Shown here one piece after another: positions 1-7,753 of a DNA stretch of 11,930 bases. Numbering within the stretch: position 1 is the first letter of the stretch; each line of letters begins with the position of its first letter. Made by a program: the position numbers and the translations under genes. Source of the stretch: Victivallis vadensis. GTDB taxonomy: Bacteria; Verrucomicrobiota; Lentisphaeria; Victivallales; GWF2-50-93. The notes beneath the pieces are model-generated. The model worked only from the letters and a program-made list of their open reading frames with translations, was not told where the DNA came from and searched no databases. The stretch lies in the NCBI GenBank assembly GCA_020718525.1, contig DYRX01000108.1, positions 1 through 11,930 on the forward strand. Direction: 5' to 3'.

Positions 1-4
1 AATG

Positions 5-40
5 CGATTACGATAGCGATTACGACAACGATAGCGAGTC
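5..40. repeat. Degenerate six-base tandem repeat (CGATTA/CGATAG)
   Basis: Six consecutive 6-base units can be read in register: CGATTA, CGATAG, CGATTA, CGACAA, CGATAG, CGAGTC. Units 1-2 and 3-4 also form an approximate 12-base repeat. The array starts at the window edge and may continue to the left. A short echo, ATTACGATTA, lies at 81-90. In frame 3 the array reads as an Asp-rich string (DYDSDYDNDSES) that stays open to a TAA at 96-98, so it could be the 3' end of a gene entering from the left. An intergenic simple repeat is more likely. Confidence 0.6.
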
Positions 41-109
41 TTGGAACGTCCCGGCACAGCCGGTTAAATTATTCAAGTGTATTACGATTAGTATTTAAGG
101 GACAGGACA

Positions 110-152
110 CTAGATTTGCCTGGCGGAAGTCCTTCCGCACAAGCAAATCTAG
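110..152. repeat. Strong two-tier hairpin overlapping the radC stop codon; REP-like element or terminator
   Basis: An outer 10-base-pair stem pairs CTAGATTTGC (110-119) with GCAAATCTAG (143-152). Inside it, GCGGAAG (123-129) pairs with CTTCCGC (132-138). The radC stop codon (149-151, minus strand) lies within the outer stem. On the radC strand no T-run follows the hairpin, so it is not a classical intrinsic terminator, although it could still protect or end the transcript. The adjacent GGGACAGGACAC (99-110) resembles motifs I recall beside REP-type dispersed palindromes. That link is inference. Confidence 0.65.
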
Positions 153-856
153 AAGCTGATTCCTTTTTCGACGAAGCTGAAGTAGCCGCTTTTTCCGACG
201 ATTACATGGTCCAGCAGTCGCAGATCAACAAGCTTCGCCGCGTCATGAGTCTTTCTTGTGAGGGAAATGTCGTCCTGTGACGGATCGCAGTCCCCGCTTG
301 GATGATTGTGGGATATTATTATTCCGCACGCATTTCTTTCGATCGCCCTGCGGACGATCTTTTTCGGATACACGACGGCATAGTCTGTCGTCCCCTCGCT
401 GATGGTCTCAAATCCGCAGACCCTGTTTTTGGCGTTGACAAATATTGCCATGAGGACTTCGTGCCCGAGATGCGCGAGCTTGGCTCTTGCGAATTTCGCA
501 ACAAGTCCGGGCTCGCTAAGGACGTCTCCTTCGAGGGCGGTGTCGCCGTAATAGCGCGCCATCATTTCTCTGACAAGGAGAATCAAAACGGCGCTGTTGG
601 CGCTGATTCCCCTGACTGCGAGAAGCTGGTCATAGCTTGCGGACATGAGCTTTGAGAGGGAGCCAAAATGGTCGAGGATTTTCTTGGACAGCTCCTTGAC
701 GTCGCGTCTAGGAATCGAGTGGAAGAGAAGTAGTTCGAGAAGCTCGTAGTTCTCCATAGAGTCGCCCGAACTGACAAAACGTTTTCTGAGGCGGTCTCTG
801 TGTCCCCTGTAGTGGGGAACGGCGTCCTGCGCCGGATCTTTTTTTTCTTTTTTCAT
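149..856 (-). CDS. radC: RadC-family JAB/MPN domain protein
   Basis: This is a 235-residue RadC (UPF0758) protein of normal length. An N-terminal helical region carries a helix-hairpin-helix-like segment around residues 75-92 (LLAVRGISANSAV). The C-terminal half is a JAMM/MPN+ metalloprotease-fold domain. Its zinc-site signature is intact, HNHPSGDCDPSQDD, with H183, H185 and D195 as expected ligands, and E154 in TISEG is the likely general acid/base. The name comes from an old misassigned DNA-repair phenotype, and the true role of chromosomal RadC is unresolved. The ATG start is preceded by GAGGG five bases upstream. It is the last gene of the probable minus-strand operon, 52 bases after asnB, and its stop lies inside a strong hairpin. 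All family landmarks are present, so identity is secure while function is not. Confidence 0.95.
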   Translation of the reverse strand: MKKEKKDPAQDAVPHYRGHRDRLRKRFVSSGDSMENYELLELLLFHSIPRRDVKELSKKILDHFGSLSKLMSASYDQLLAVRGISANSAVLILLVREMMARYYGDTALEGDVLSEPGLVAKFARAKLAHLGHEVLMAIFVNAKNRVCGFETISEGTTDYAVVYPKKIVRRAIERNACGIIISHNHPSGDCDPSQDDISLTRKTHDAAKLVDLRLLDHVIVGKSGYFSFVEKGISF

Positions 857-908
857 TTTGCCCTCGCATGCATTTCGTATTTTTCTGTTTTGCCCGGAAT
901 ATTTCAGA

Positions 909-2777
909 TTAAAAGCAGTTCTCCATCCATTTGTCGAGGCAGAAGAGCCTGAAAAGCGGCAATGAGTCGAATCTTTTCATTTCCACGGAACGGCGCAGTT
1001 CGGCAAAGTCGTTTTTAACAAAGACAGAAGCCGGATGCTCCTTCTTTGCCGTCCAGTTCAGGAGAGTTGAATGGAAGTCTCCGGACTTCATCCAGGAATC
1101 CTGCGGCGTCTCGAAGCCTTTTTTGTCCCTGCGCCAGCAGATTTCCCGTGGAAGAATTCCGTTCATCGCCTTTCTGAAATTGTATTTGGTCCATCCTCGG
1201 CGCATGTTTGTTTCGGGAGGAGTGGAAAGGACAAATTCAACAAGATTCACATCGAGAAAAGGCACGCGCGACTCTATGGAAAATGCCATGGAGTTCCTGT
1301 CCTCCCATTTGAGCAGTCTTGGAAGATGTATTCTGAAGAGCTCAGCTTTTCGGTACTCCGGGGGAGAAAGCTGTCCCGCCTCGATATGCCACTTCAACTG
1401 AGGGAGATTCTCCGCGATTGAGAGCGCCTTGTCTGAAAGCGCATAGGAAAGCTCGCGCCTGCTCCGCCTGCGGAATTCGCAGAAATTCTTCGCGATCTGT
1501 CCGATCAAATCAGGATTTCCGCCCGGAAGCATTGCTCCAAGCAGATGAAGAGGTACTTTCAGCGGCATGCCTCTTTTCACAAGTCCGTTCAGCAGAAGCA
1601 TATAGGACGGCCAGTAGCCGGAAAAAAGCTCGTCGCCGCCTTGTCCGTCCAAAAGAACCGGAACGGAATTTTCGCGAGCCGCCTTCATCACCATGAACTG
1701 TGCATACATGCTCATGCTCGACACTGGCTCGTCGTGATGGCTTAGAAAAAGATCGAAGTCTGCCGATAGATTTGAGGCTTCCGGAAAAACCTTGACATGC
1801 CTTGAGGAGGTGGCGGAGACGATTTTTTCCATGTACGGTCTTTCGTCGGCCGAAGGATCGTCGAAGCAGGCGGAAAAGGCGGTCAGGGAAAGCTCCGGCT
1901 CAAGTCTCCTCATCTCGACGAAGATCGAAGACGAGTCAAGTCCGCCTGAGAGGCAGGCGCCGACAGGCACGTCAGAGCGCAGACGGAAGCGGACCGCGGA
2001 TGAGAAGATGCGCCTTATTCCGCTTTCGAACTCGCTGTCGTCCCGACTTTCAATCTGTATCGCATCGGGATCCCAAAATCTTTTTGGCTCAACCTTAGGG
2101 CACTTGAGATCAATCGTTGCATAATGTCCCGGGGGAAACGAATAGACACCTTCATAAAATGTTTCAGGAGGATTTTCGTAGCCCGAGGAGAGATATGATA
2201 CGCATAGCGCCTCGTTTGGGCGTGTTCTGAAGCCGGGCAGTTTTCGGAACTGCTTGATTTCGGACGCGAATGCGAATCCGGAGGAAGCCAGGCGTGTGTA
2301 ATAGAGCGGCTTGACGCCAAGCCTGTCTCTCGAGATGAAAAGCGTGTCGTTTCTGCGGTCGTAGATGAGGAACGCCCACATTCCGTTGAACTTGGACAGG
2401 CATTTGGCTCCCCAGGCGAGATAGGACTTCATGAGGACTTCGGTATCGGTCTTCGTACTGAATGTCACTCCGGATTTTTCAAGCTCAGCCCTCAGCTCCA
2501 AATAATTGTAGATTTCTCCGTTGAAGACGATGAAGGATTTTCCGTCCTGATCAGACATGGGCTGTCGCCCGCAGTCGGAAAGGTCAATGATTGAGAGGCG
2601 CCGATGTCCCAGGGCAAGGCGGAAGGAGTCCGGTCTTTCAGCCGGTGCTCCGTTCTGATCGAAGAAGGAAACTCCTCTCGAGTCAGGTCCGCGGTGCGAC
2701 ACGGCGTCAGTGAATGCGTCCATGATTTGCGGCTGGCATCCAAGCCCTCCGTCAATTATTCCGGCAATTCCGCACAT
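909..2777 (-). CDS. asnB: Asparagine synthase, glutamine-hydrolysing (AsnB type)
   Basis: It converts aspartate, glutamine and ATP to asparagine, glutamate, AMP and PPi in the cytosol. The 622-residue protein opens with MCGIAG, so after Met removal Cys2 is the amidotransferase nucleophile. The glutaminase domain spans roughly residues 2-210, with GHRRLSIIDLS near 57-67, FNGEIYNY near 85-92 and D111 in KTDTEVL. The synthetase domain follows, with the PP-loop SGGLDSS at 277-283 and later LLDGQGGDELFSGY and SIESRVPFLD. Length and order match the ~600-residue AsnB form common in anaerobes and in polysaccharide clusters, where relatives may amidate other substrates. The ATG has GAGGA seven bases upstream. 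It lies 29 bases after the PHP gene on the same strand and is probably co-transcribed. No catalytic residue appears missing. The exact acceptor substrate is assumed from the family. Confidence 0.95.
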   Translation of the reverse strand: MCGIAGIIDGGLGCQPQIMDAFTDAVSHRGPDSRGVSFFDQNGAPAERPDSFRLALGHRRLSIIDLSDCGRQPMSDQDGKSFIVFNGEIYNYLELRAELEKSGVTFSTKTDTEVLMKSYLAWGAKCLSKFNGMWAFLIYDRRNDTLFISRDRLGVKPLYYTRLASSGFAFASEIKQFRKLPGFRTRPNEALCVSYLSSGYENPPETFYEGVYSFPPGHYATIDLKCPKVEPKRFWDPDAIQIESRDDSEFESGIRRIFSSAVRFRLRSDVPVGACLSGGLDSSSIFVEMRRLEPELSLTAFSACFDDPSADERPYMEKIVSATSSRHVKVFPEASNLSADFDLFLSHHDEPVSSMSMYAQFMVMKAARENSVPVLLDGQGGDELFSGYWPSYMLLLNGLVKRGMPLKVPLHLLGAMLPGGNPDLIGQIAKNFCEFRRRSRRELSYALSDKALSIAENLPQLKWHIEAGQLSPPEYRKAELFRIHLPRLLKWEDRNSMAFSIESRVPFLDVNLVEFVLSTPPETNMRRGWTKYNFRKAMNGILPREICWRRDKKGFETPQDSWMKSGDFHSTLLNWTAKKEHPASVFVKNDFAELRRSVEMKRFDSLPLFRLFCLDKWMENCF

Positions 2778-2806
2778 TCTGCGTTCCTCAGAAAAGATTG
2801 TTCCAT

Positions 2807-3634
2807 CTATGGTAGTTCAGGTAGTGGAAATGGGATTTTTTGTCTCTCCCGGAATCTGATGGACTCAGTGTAGCCTGCGTCCTTTGCCAACTGCAAGGAC
2901 TTGTCAAAATCTGCCCCGACTTCTTCCGGTCTGTGAGAATCGGAGCCGAAACATATTGCAACGCCGCATTTTCTCGCGATCTTGAGAATTTCCAGCGAAG
3001 GATAAATTTCGGCGGCCGTTTTTCTGAGGCCTGCACTGTTGATTTCGATTGAGACGCCTTTATTGGCGGCAAGATCAAGGAGTTCTGGCAGGACGGATTT
3101 CAGGATCTGATCATAATTTCTTGGAATGTGCCCGAATTTTTTTGGGAGGTCGAAGTGACCGATGATGTCGAAGCCTCCATCCAGGATCATTTTCTTCAAG
3201 GAGTCAAAATAATTATTCCAAACCATTTCAGTGACACCGTCTTTTTTCCATTCCTGGACAAAGTCCGGGTTGTCGAAAGGGAAGCCTTCGACATAGTGGA
3301 CGGAGGAGATGAGGTAGTCGAATTTTTCTGTGCGCAGGTTTTCCCAGACTTCGTCCATGCCGGAAGGCACCCAGTCGAGCTCGATGCCGTAGCGGATTGG
3401 AATCTGGGGAAATTCTTTTCTGGCATCCTCTACAATTTTGCGATATTTTCCGTATTCTTCTGGGAACATCCTATAATTGGGATCGAAGCCTGCCGGCCAT
3501 GGGCAGTGGTCAGAGAAGCCAAGTTCAGGCAATCCTATCTCGATTGCGCGGCGGACATAATCGGACGGCTCTCCGCAGGCGTGCTTGCAGAGGGCTGTGT
3601 GGACATGATAGTCGGGGAGGGATATTTTTTTCAT
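2807..3634 (-). CDS. PHP-domain phosphatase, histidinol-phosphatase (HisJ/HisK) family
   Basis: This 275-residue single-domain PHP protein resembles the histidinol-phosphate phosphatases that act in histidine synthesis. The trinuclear metal-site residues are all visible: H10 and H12 (DYHVH), D42/H43 (SDHCPW), E85 (YGIELD), H113 (SVHYVEG), H160 and D162 (GHFD), and D232/H234 (GSDSH). HTALCKHACG near 12-21 is also typical of this subfamily. No other histidine-pathway gene is in the window, so the real substrate could be another phosphoester and I give no symbol. The ATG start agrees with the family N-terminus (KISLPDYHVHT), but no convincing Shine-Dalgarno precedes it. Translation may depend on coupling to the lipoprotein gene 28 bases upstream, and a small 5-base-pair stem (3645-3659) sits in that gap. 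Confidence 0.85.
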   Translation of the reverse strand: MKKISLPDYHVHTALCKHACGEPSDYVRRAIEIGLPELGFSDHCPWPAGFDPNYRMFPEEYGKYRKIVEDARKEFPQIPIRYGIELDWVPSGMDEVWENLRTEKFDYLISSVHYVEGFPFDNPDFVQEWKKDGVTEMVWNNYFDSLKKMILDGGFDIIGHFDLPKKFGHIPRNYDQILKSVLPELLDLAANKGVSIEINSAGLRKTAAEIYPSLEILKIARKCGVAICFGSDSHRPEEVGADFDKSLQLAKDAGYTESIRFRERQKIPFPLPELP

Positions 3635-3662
3635 CTGAGGGCTTGCACTTTCATAGTGCCGC

Positions 3663-4382
3663 TTACTTCAGCAGTTTTATGTCGAAGCTGGGATGAATCT
3701 GCTGGTTCAGAGCCTTCATCATGTTGTACAGCGCTTTAAGCTTGGCCTTGTTGAAGGCGGGAGTGGAGCTGATAATGAAAGTCGGACCGACAGTTCTTTT
3801 CTCGCCTTCGGAGTATAGAGAAAAGAAGCATTTTCTCTTGGACAGATCCCAGAAATCGCATCTCAGAAGAACAAGGGCGTCCCTGTTTGAGCCCGGGAAC
3901 CAGAAGGCACCCAGAATGGTCAGATCGAGAAGCCCGGCTGGATTGTAGTACCAGTCAACGAAAGTTACCGAGCGTATGCAGAGAAGAGCCGTGGCATTGT
4001 CCTTCTCCGCCTGTTTTATGATGCTGTCAATGTCTTTTTGGGCATACCTGTCGTATGGCAGAAGAAAAAAGTCCGTGATGATGTTCTTCTTCTTGAGCTG
4101 GTTGAGAAATGGCACCATCACAAGTCCGTCCGAGTTTTCCCAGTGTCTTTTGTTTATAAATTTGCCGGAGCTGTCAATTGTTTCCATGTCCCAGTAAACG
4201 GCGAGCCTGAAAGGAGGCTTCGAGGCTTCCGTCTGATCATGCCTGTCTTCTCGTGATGGTGTCAAATCGCAAAGCTCTTTCATGGCGGCTTCGCGATGAA
4301 ATGTTGATGCGCATCCGCATGCCAGCGCGATCAGGCAGAGGGACGGCGCAATTTTGAGCAGATCCGGAATTTTCATAGTCAT
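3663..4382 (-). CDS. Putative lipoprotein, function unknown
   Basis: This is a predicted envelope lipoprotein of 239 residues. The N-terminus (MTMKIPDLLK) is basic, followed by a hydrophobic stretch and LACGCAS. Cys24 after Gly is the best lipidation site, with Cys22 as the alternative. I chose the ATG at 4382 because AAAGGG lies six bases upstream. A longer TTG-initiated frame to 4427 would add a non-signal-like extension and lacks a spaced ribosome site, and an ATG at 4376 is also possible. The mature part has a strand-like beginning (FRLAVYWDM), a middle rich in Lys/Asp, then LLDLTILGAFWFPGSNRD and RCDFWDLSKRKCFFSLYSEG. That layout recalls the 'rhombotarget lipoprotein' group (an ALVSYDQV / TIVGAY-like core followed by V-D-aromatic), but only as a loose memory-based resemblance. 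It is first in the minus-strand gene set and divergent from lptD. Confidence 0.8.
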   Translation of the reverse strand: MTMKIPDLLKIAPSLCLIALACGCASTFHREAAMKELCDLTPSREDRHDQTEASKPPFRLAVYWDMETIDSSGKFINKRHWENSDGLVMVPFLNQLKKKNIITDFFLLPYDRYAQKDIDSIIKQAEKDNATALLCIRSVTFVDWYYNPAGLLDLTILGAFWFPGSNRDALVLLRCDFWDLSKRKCFFSLYSEGEKRTVGPTFIISSTPAFNKAKLKALYNMMKALNQQIHPSFDIKLLK

Positions 4383-4442
4383 AGTAAGCCCTTTGATTGT
4401 GATTGCAGTTTCAGAAAATAGCTCCAATTCTTCTTAGTTCCA

Positions 4443-4471
4443 GTTTTATTTTGCGGTATTGCCACTATATT
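4443..4471 (+). promoter_or_regulatory. Possible lptD promoter, with an overlapping -10-like box for the divergent operon
   Basis: The divergent gap contains TATATT at 4466-4471 on the plus strand, a fair -10 box, with only a weak -35 (TTTTAT, 4444-4449) at 16-base spacing. On the minus strand the same bases read TATAGT (complement of 4464-4469), a good -10 for the lipoprotein operon but again without a recognisable -35. A shared symmetrical -10 serving both directions is possible. Both calls are weak because neither -35 is convincing. Confidence 0.25.
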
Positions 4472-4500
4472 GCGCGATTTCGGCACGGAAGTCGCCTGCC

Positions 4501-7143
4501 ATGCATGAGACCGAAACCCTTAGACATGAAGAAGGGAAGAAAAGTTTGCTTTTATCAGGATTAAATCGCCATTTTATTTCAGGCAGGCTCCTGCCGCTTG
4601 TCCTGTTTTTCTTTTTTTTCAGCTTCTTTTCACAGCGGCTTCACGCCCAGGCTGGCGCCGTGCTTGGTTCTCTTTCAAGCGCGGGCGTTGACGCGTCGGC
4701 GGACAATCTTGAAGTTGTTGGCACCAACCTGATAGGCGACGGGCATGCGGTCATCAAGTATGACAACATTCTCATAACCGCCGACAAGGTCATCATAGAC
4801 TTTGAATCCTGGAACATTGAAGCCCTTGGCCGAGTGAGATTTGTCCGTCGCGAAAAAAATGAGAGGCAGGTTGACTTGAGCGAGCTGGAGAAGCTCGAAG
4901 AGGATCCCAAGCTCAAGGTTGAGCTGATAGAGCGCTTCACCACGCCGACCGGCAGACAGAAGGCAAGAATAACAGTGCAGTCGGAGAACGCCCTATGGGA
5001 AGGCGAGCGGGCGGAGGGAAACTTGAAGACTGGCTACTTCAATCTCGGGCACTACATCGGCAGATTCGAGGACTACTACTGCATCGGCGAAAGCGCTGAG
5101 AGGGAGCCAGACTCCACAATCACGGTCAAAAATGCGCGCGTCTCGACCTGCGAATATCTTTTTGAGGATCACGACCATTACTCAATAACCGCCGGTCGTC
5201 TCAGGCTTGTTCCACAGGAAGGCTACCATGATTTCAAGCAGTTGAGAGATGGAAGCCACGAAAGGTTCGATGTCTGGGCATACAACTGCGTGTTCTGGAT
5301 CGGCAACGTGCCAATATTGTGGGTGCCGGTGCTCTACAAGCCAGGCAAGGGAAGCTTCGGCTGGCAGATTCAGGCGGGACAAGATCACGACTGGGGATAT
5401 TTTGTGAAAACGCGGAAGACCTTCCGTCTCTATGACTACCCGAACGTCACAGGCACCCTTCTTGCGGACTGGTACTCGAGGCGCGGCTTCGGAGTGGGAA
5501 CCAATATCAAGGCGAGAACGGACAACACGAGGACAGACGCGTTCATCTACTGGATCTACGACAGGGATCCGCAGATGTACGAGGGCAGGTTCGACATAAA
5601 GCCGAACAGGTACGAGCTCAAGCTCAGCCACATGAACCATCTCACGCCAAGAATGGATTTCAGAGGACAGATCGACAAGCTCAGCGACATCAATTTTCTC
5701 TCCGATTTCATGCGTAGAAGAAACGAGACGGATCCACAGCCCGTCACTTTCGCGGATCTCGAGTATCAGTTCGACCACTTCAGCCTTTCGGCTAACGTGA
5801 GACCGCGCGTCAACAACTTCTTCTCCGAGGTGCAGAGGCTTCCAGAATTGAGGCTGGACATACAGCGCCAGGAGCTTTTCAAGAACATCTATTATCAGGG
5901 AGAGACCACATTCGATTACCTGATGATGAGCTGGCGGAAATACGACAAGCCCAGACTGGCAGGCAATATGGTGGATCCAAAGGACTACGAATCCGCGCGC
6001 TTCGACACGCTTCACATGTTCTACTACCCATTCTCGATTGACTGGCTGAACCTTCTGCCGCGCGCCGGATTCAGGCTCACATACTATTCAAAGTCATCCA
6101 AGAAAAAAATCAATCAAGACGATGTTGACGCAATGTACACCGTTGACAACGATGGGCAGGGAGAGCCTCCGGGCGACGTCGTGAACTACGACAGCAAGGG
6201 GGGCGACAAATTCAGGTTCACCGGCGAGCTCGGGCTCGAAGGCAACACGAAGATATACAGAGCCTGGAACGATGTGAAAAGCCCCTTTCTTGAGCTCGAC
6301 GGACTGCGCCATGTCATACAGCCGTATTTCAACTACGAATTTCTGCCTTCTCCATCGGTCAGCCGCGAAAAGCTCTACTACTTCGACGACATAGACAGGA
6401 TCACCGAGCAGAATTTTCTCAGGCTTGGAATGCTGAACAGACTGCAGACCAGGCGCGGCGAAGTCAAGAGGCAGGAAATCTTCACCTGGGCATCCATGGA
6501 AAACTACATTGACTTTCATTTCAACCAGCAGGAGGGTTTCAACAATTTTGGTGATTTCGGAACCATTTTCGAGTTCAATCCGACTTCTGACTTCACAATC
6601 CGATCCGACATTCTCATTGATTCCGGAAACGCCACGCTAGACAAGATAAAGACAGACTTCATCTACAACATCACGAGCGAATGGAAGCTTGTCGCAAGGC
6701 ACAACTACCAGGACAACTACGAACAGCGCGGAGCCTATTCCATGGGCAGTTCCCTGACCGACATCACATCCGGCACCGACTTCTCCAGAAAATTCACAAA
6801 AAATCATGAGGTCACCTTCGGAATCGAGTTTCCGATCAACAAGAAGACGAGAGGCGAATTCTTCACGACGTACAACATTTATTACGGTGCCTTCGAGGAG
6901 GCCAGGATCAAGCTGATCCGGAAACTTCACTGCTGGGAAGCCGCTATAGAATATGCGCTCAGGCAAAGAAAGACCGACATGGGTGAAGCAAGCAATCAGC
7001 ATAATTTCATGTTCATGCTCTATCTCACTGCCGCGCCAAGCGTAAAAATTGAGGCGAGACAGGCGATGGGCGGAGATGAAGGCGGCGAAGGAGACGAAGG
7101 AGGAGGCGAGGACGGGGGCGGAGGAGGCTTCGGATCCTTCTAA
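4501..7143 (+). CDS. lptD: LPS-assembly outer-membrane protein LptD (OstA/Imp family)
   Basis: LptD is the outer-membrane barrel that, with LptE, inserts lipopolysaccharide into the outer leaflet. The product is 880 residues from the ATG at 4501. A very Phe-rich signal core (LLPLVLFFFFFSFFS, about 30-44) ends at AQA, with cleavage expected after residue 51. An OstA-type beta-jellyroll segment follows (about 69-116, GDGHAVIKYDNILITADK), then a charged insert, then the conserved VKNARVSTCEYLFEDHDHY (from about 209) and WIGNVPILWVPVLYKPG (266-282). The rest is rich in alternating and aromatic residues, as in a large beta-barrel. Cysteines near 194, 217 and 263 could form disulfides. The last 25 residues are almost all Gly/Asp/Glu and end in Phe. 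Other possible starts are TTG 4459 and TTG 4546; the latter has GGGAAG upstream and gives a shorter, more normal signal peptide. Family identity is strong and the exact start is uncertain. Confidence 0.9.
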   Translation: MHETETLRHEEGKKSLLLSGLNRHFISGRLLPLVLFFFFFSFFSQRLHAQAGAVLGSLSSAGVDASADNLEVVGTNLIGDGHAVIKYDNILITADKVIIDFESWNIEALGRVRFVRREKNERQVDLSELEKLEEDPKLKVELIERFTTPTGRQKARITVQSENALWEGERAEGNLKTGYFNLGHYIGRFEDYYCIGESAEREPDSTITVKNARVSTCEYLFEDHDHYSITAGRLRLVPQEGYHDFKQLRDGSHERFDVWAYNCVFWIGNVPILWVPVLYKPGKGSFGWQIQAGQDHDWGYFVKTRKTFRLYDYPNVTGTLLADWYSRRGFGVGTNIKARTDNTRTDAFIYWIYDRDPQMYEGRFDIKPNRYELKLSHMNHLTPRMDFRGQIDKLSDINFLSDFMRRRNETDPQPVTFADLEYQFDHFSLSANVRPRVNNFFSEVQRLPELRLDIQRQELFKNIYYQGETTFDYLMMSWRKYDKPRLAGNMVDPKDYESARFDTLHMFYYPFSIDWLNLLPRAGFRLTYYSKSSKKKINQDDVDAMYTVDNDGQGEPPGDVVNYDSKGGDKFRFTGELGLEGNTKIYRAWNDVKSPFLELDGLRHVIQPYFNYEFLPSPSVSREKLYYFDDIDRITEQNFLRLGMLNRLQTRRGEVKRQEIFTWASMENYIDFHFNQQEGFNNFGDFGTIFEFNPTSDFTIRSDILIDSGNATLDKIKTDFIYNITSEWKLVARHNYQDNYEQRGAYSMGSSLTDITSGTDFSRKFTKNHEVTFGIEFPINKKTRGEFFTTYNIYYGAFEEARIKLIRKLHCWEAAIEYALRQRKTDMGEASNQHNFMFMLYLTAAPSVKIEARQAMGGDEGGEGDEGGGEDGGGGGFGSF

Positions 7144-7215
7144 CTGCATCTGCTTGCGGAATTCGCAATATTCATGGCTTTAATTCCCCAAAGGAAACAG
7201 AAAGGATTACCCCAT

Positions 7216-7566
7216 ATGATCAAGAAAAAGACCGAATACAAGAGTGAAGTCCGCGAAAAAATGCGCGGAGGCGAAGGCAAAGTCACAATCGAGAAGCTCT
7301 GGGAGCCCGGCGACGAGATCAAGGCGAAAAACAGGCTTTTCGCAAAGCTGATCCTTTCTCCCGGAAGCAGTATTGGCTTCCACAAGCACGAGAACGAGGA
7401 GGAAATTTTCGTCATACTGAACGGCACTGCGGAGGTTGACGACGACGGAGTAAGACATCGCCTCGAAAAGGGGGATTCCATCCTCACCGGGCACGGCAAG
7501 GGACATTCGATCCGCTCTGTCGGAGACTGCGATCTCGAAGTCATGGCAGTGATCACAATGTGCTGA
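7216..7566 (+). CDS. Small cupin-domain protein
   Basis: This 116-residue single-cupin protein has no signal peptide and is presumably cytosolic. Cupin motif 1 is clear: G50, H56, H58 and E63 in PGSSIGFHKHENEEEIF, ending at G70. Motif 2 is GDSILTGHGKGHSI, with H97 completing a typical 3-His/1-Glu metal site. Such stand-alone cupins include sugar isomerases, small-molecule sensors and dioxygenase-like proteins, and the sequence does not say which. The ATG at 7216 was chosen because AAAGGA lies about nine bases upstream. An in-frame ATG at 7174 has no ribosome site and would add a non-conserved tail. The gene follows lptD by 72 bases on the same strand and may be read from the same transcript. 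I see no strong terminator in between, only a 5-base-pair stem at 7154-7168 without a T-run. Confidence 0.85.
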   Translation: MIKKKTEYKSEVREKMRGGEGKVTIEKLWEPGDEIKAKNRLFAKLILSPGSSIGFHKHENEEEIFVILNGTAEVDDDGVRHRLEKGDSILTGHGKGHSIRSVGDCDLEVMAVITMC

Positions 7567-7753
7567 TGCAATCATCCAAACAGGCGCTTCCACTGGGTGC
7601 ATGCTTCATATTTCCGTCAATCCTTGCCGCATTCGCCAAGTAACTGAGCAATGCGGCCGAAGTCATAAGAGTCATGAAAAGACCTCGATCATTCCGGGAT
7701 TGTCATCCGATGAATATATGGGAAATAACGGATTCTCCCGCTTCAATGCCACC
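7567..7753. other. Intergenic, no gene recognised
   Basis: This is the first part of a 595-base gap between convergent genes. A 65-codon plus-strand frame (7601-7798) and short minus-strand frames pass through, but none has a credible ribosome site or protein-like composition. No terminator with a T-run was found directly after the cupin gene. The rest of the gap holds the inverted repeats and gene remnant listed separately. Confidence 0.5.

Noticed and set aside
3128..3739. 203-codon plus-strand frame opposite the PHP gene
   Set aside because: It is antisense to a gene with all catalytic residues present, and the translation has no family features.
4383..4427. 15-residue extension of the lipoprotein from a TTG start
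   Set aside because: It would bury the signal peptide. The ATG at 4382 has AAAGGG at proper spacing.
5182..6015. Long minus-strand open frame (277 codons) opposite lptD
   Set aside because: It lies wholly antisense to a well-supported gene, has no recognisable motif and no ribosome site. It is a codon-bias shadow of lptD.
7154..7168. Small stem TTGCG/CGCAA between lptD and the cupin gene as a terminator
   Set aside because: Only five base pairs and no following T-run.
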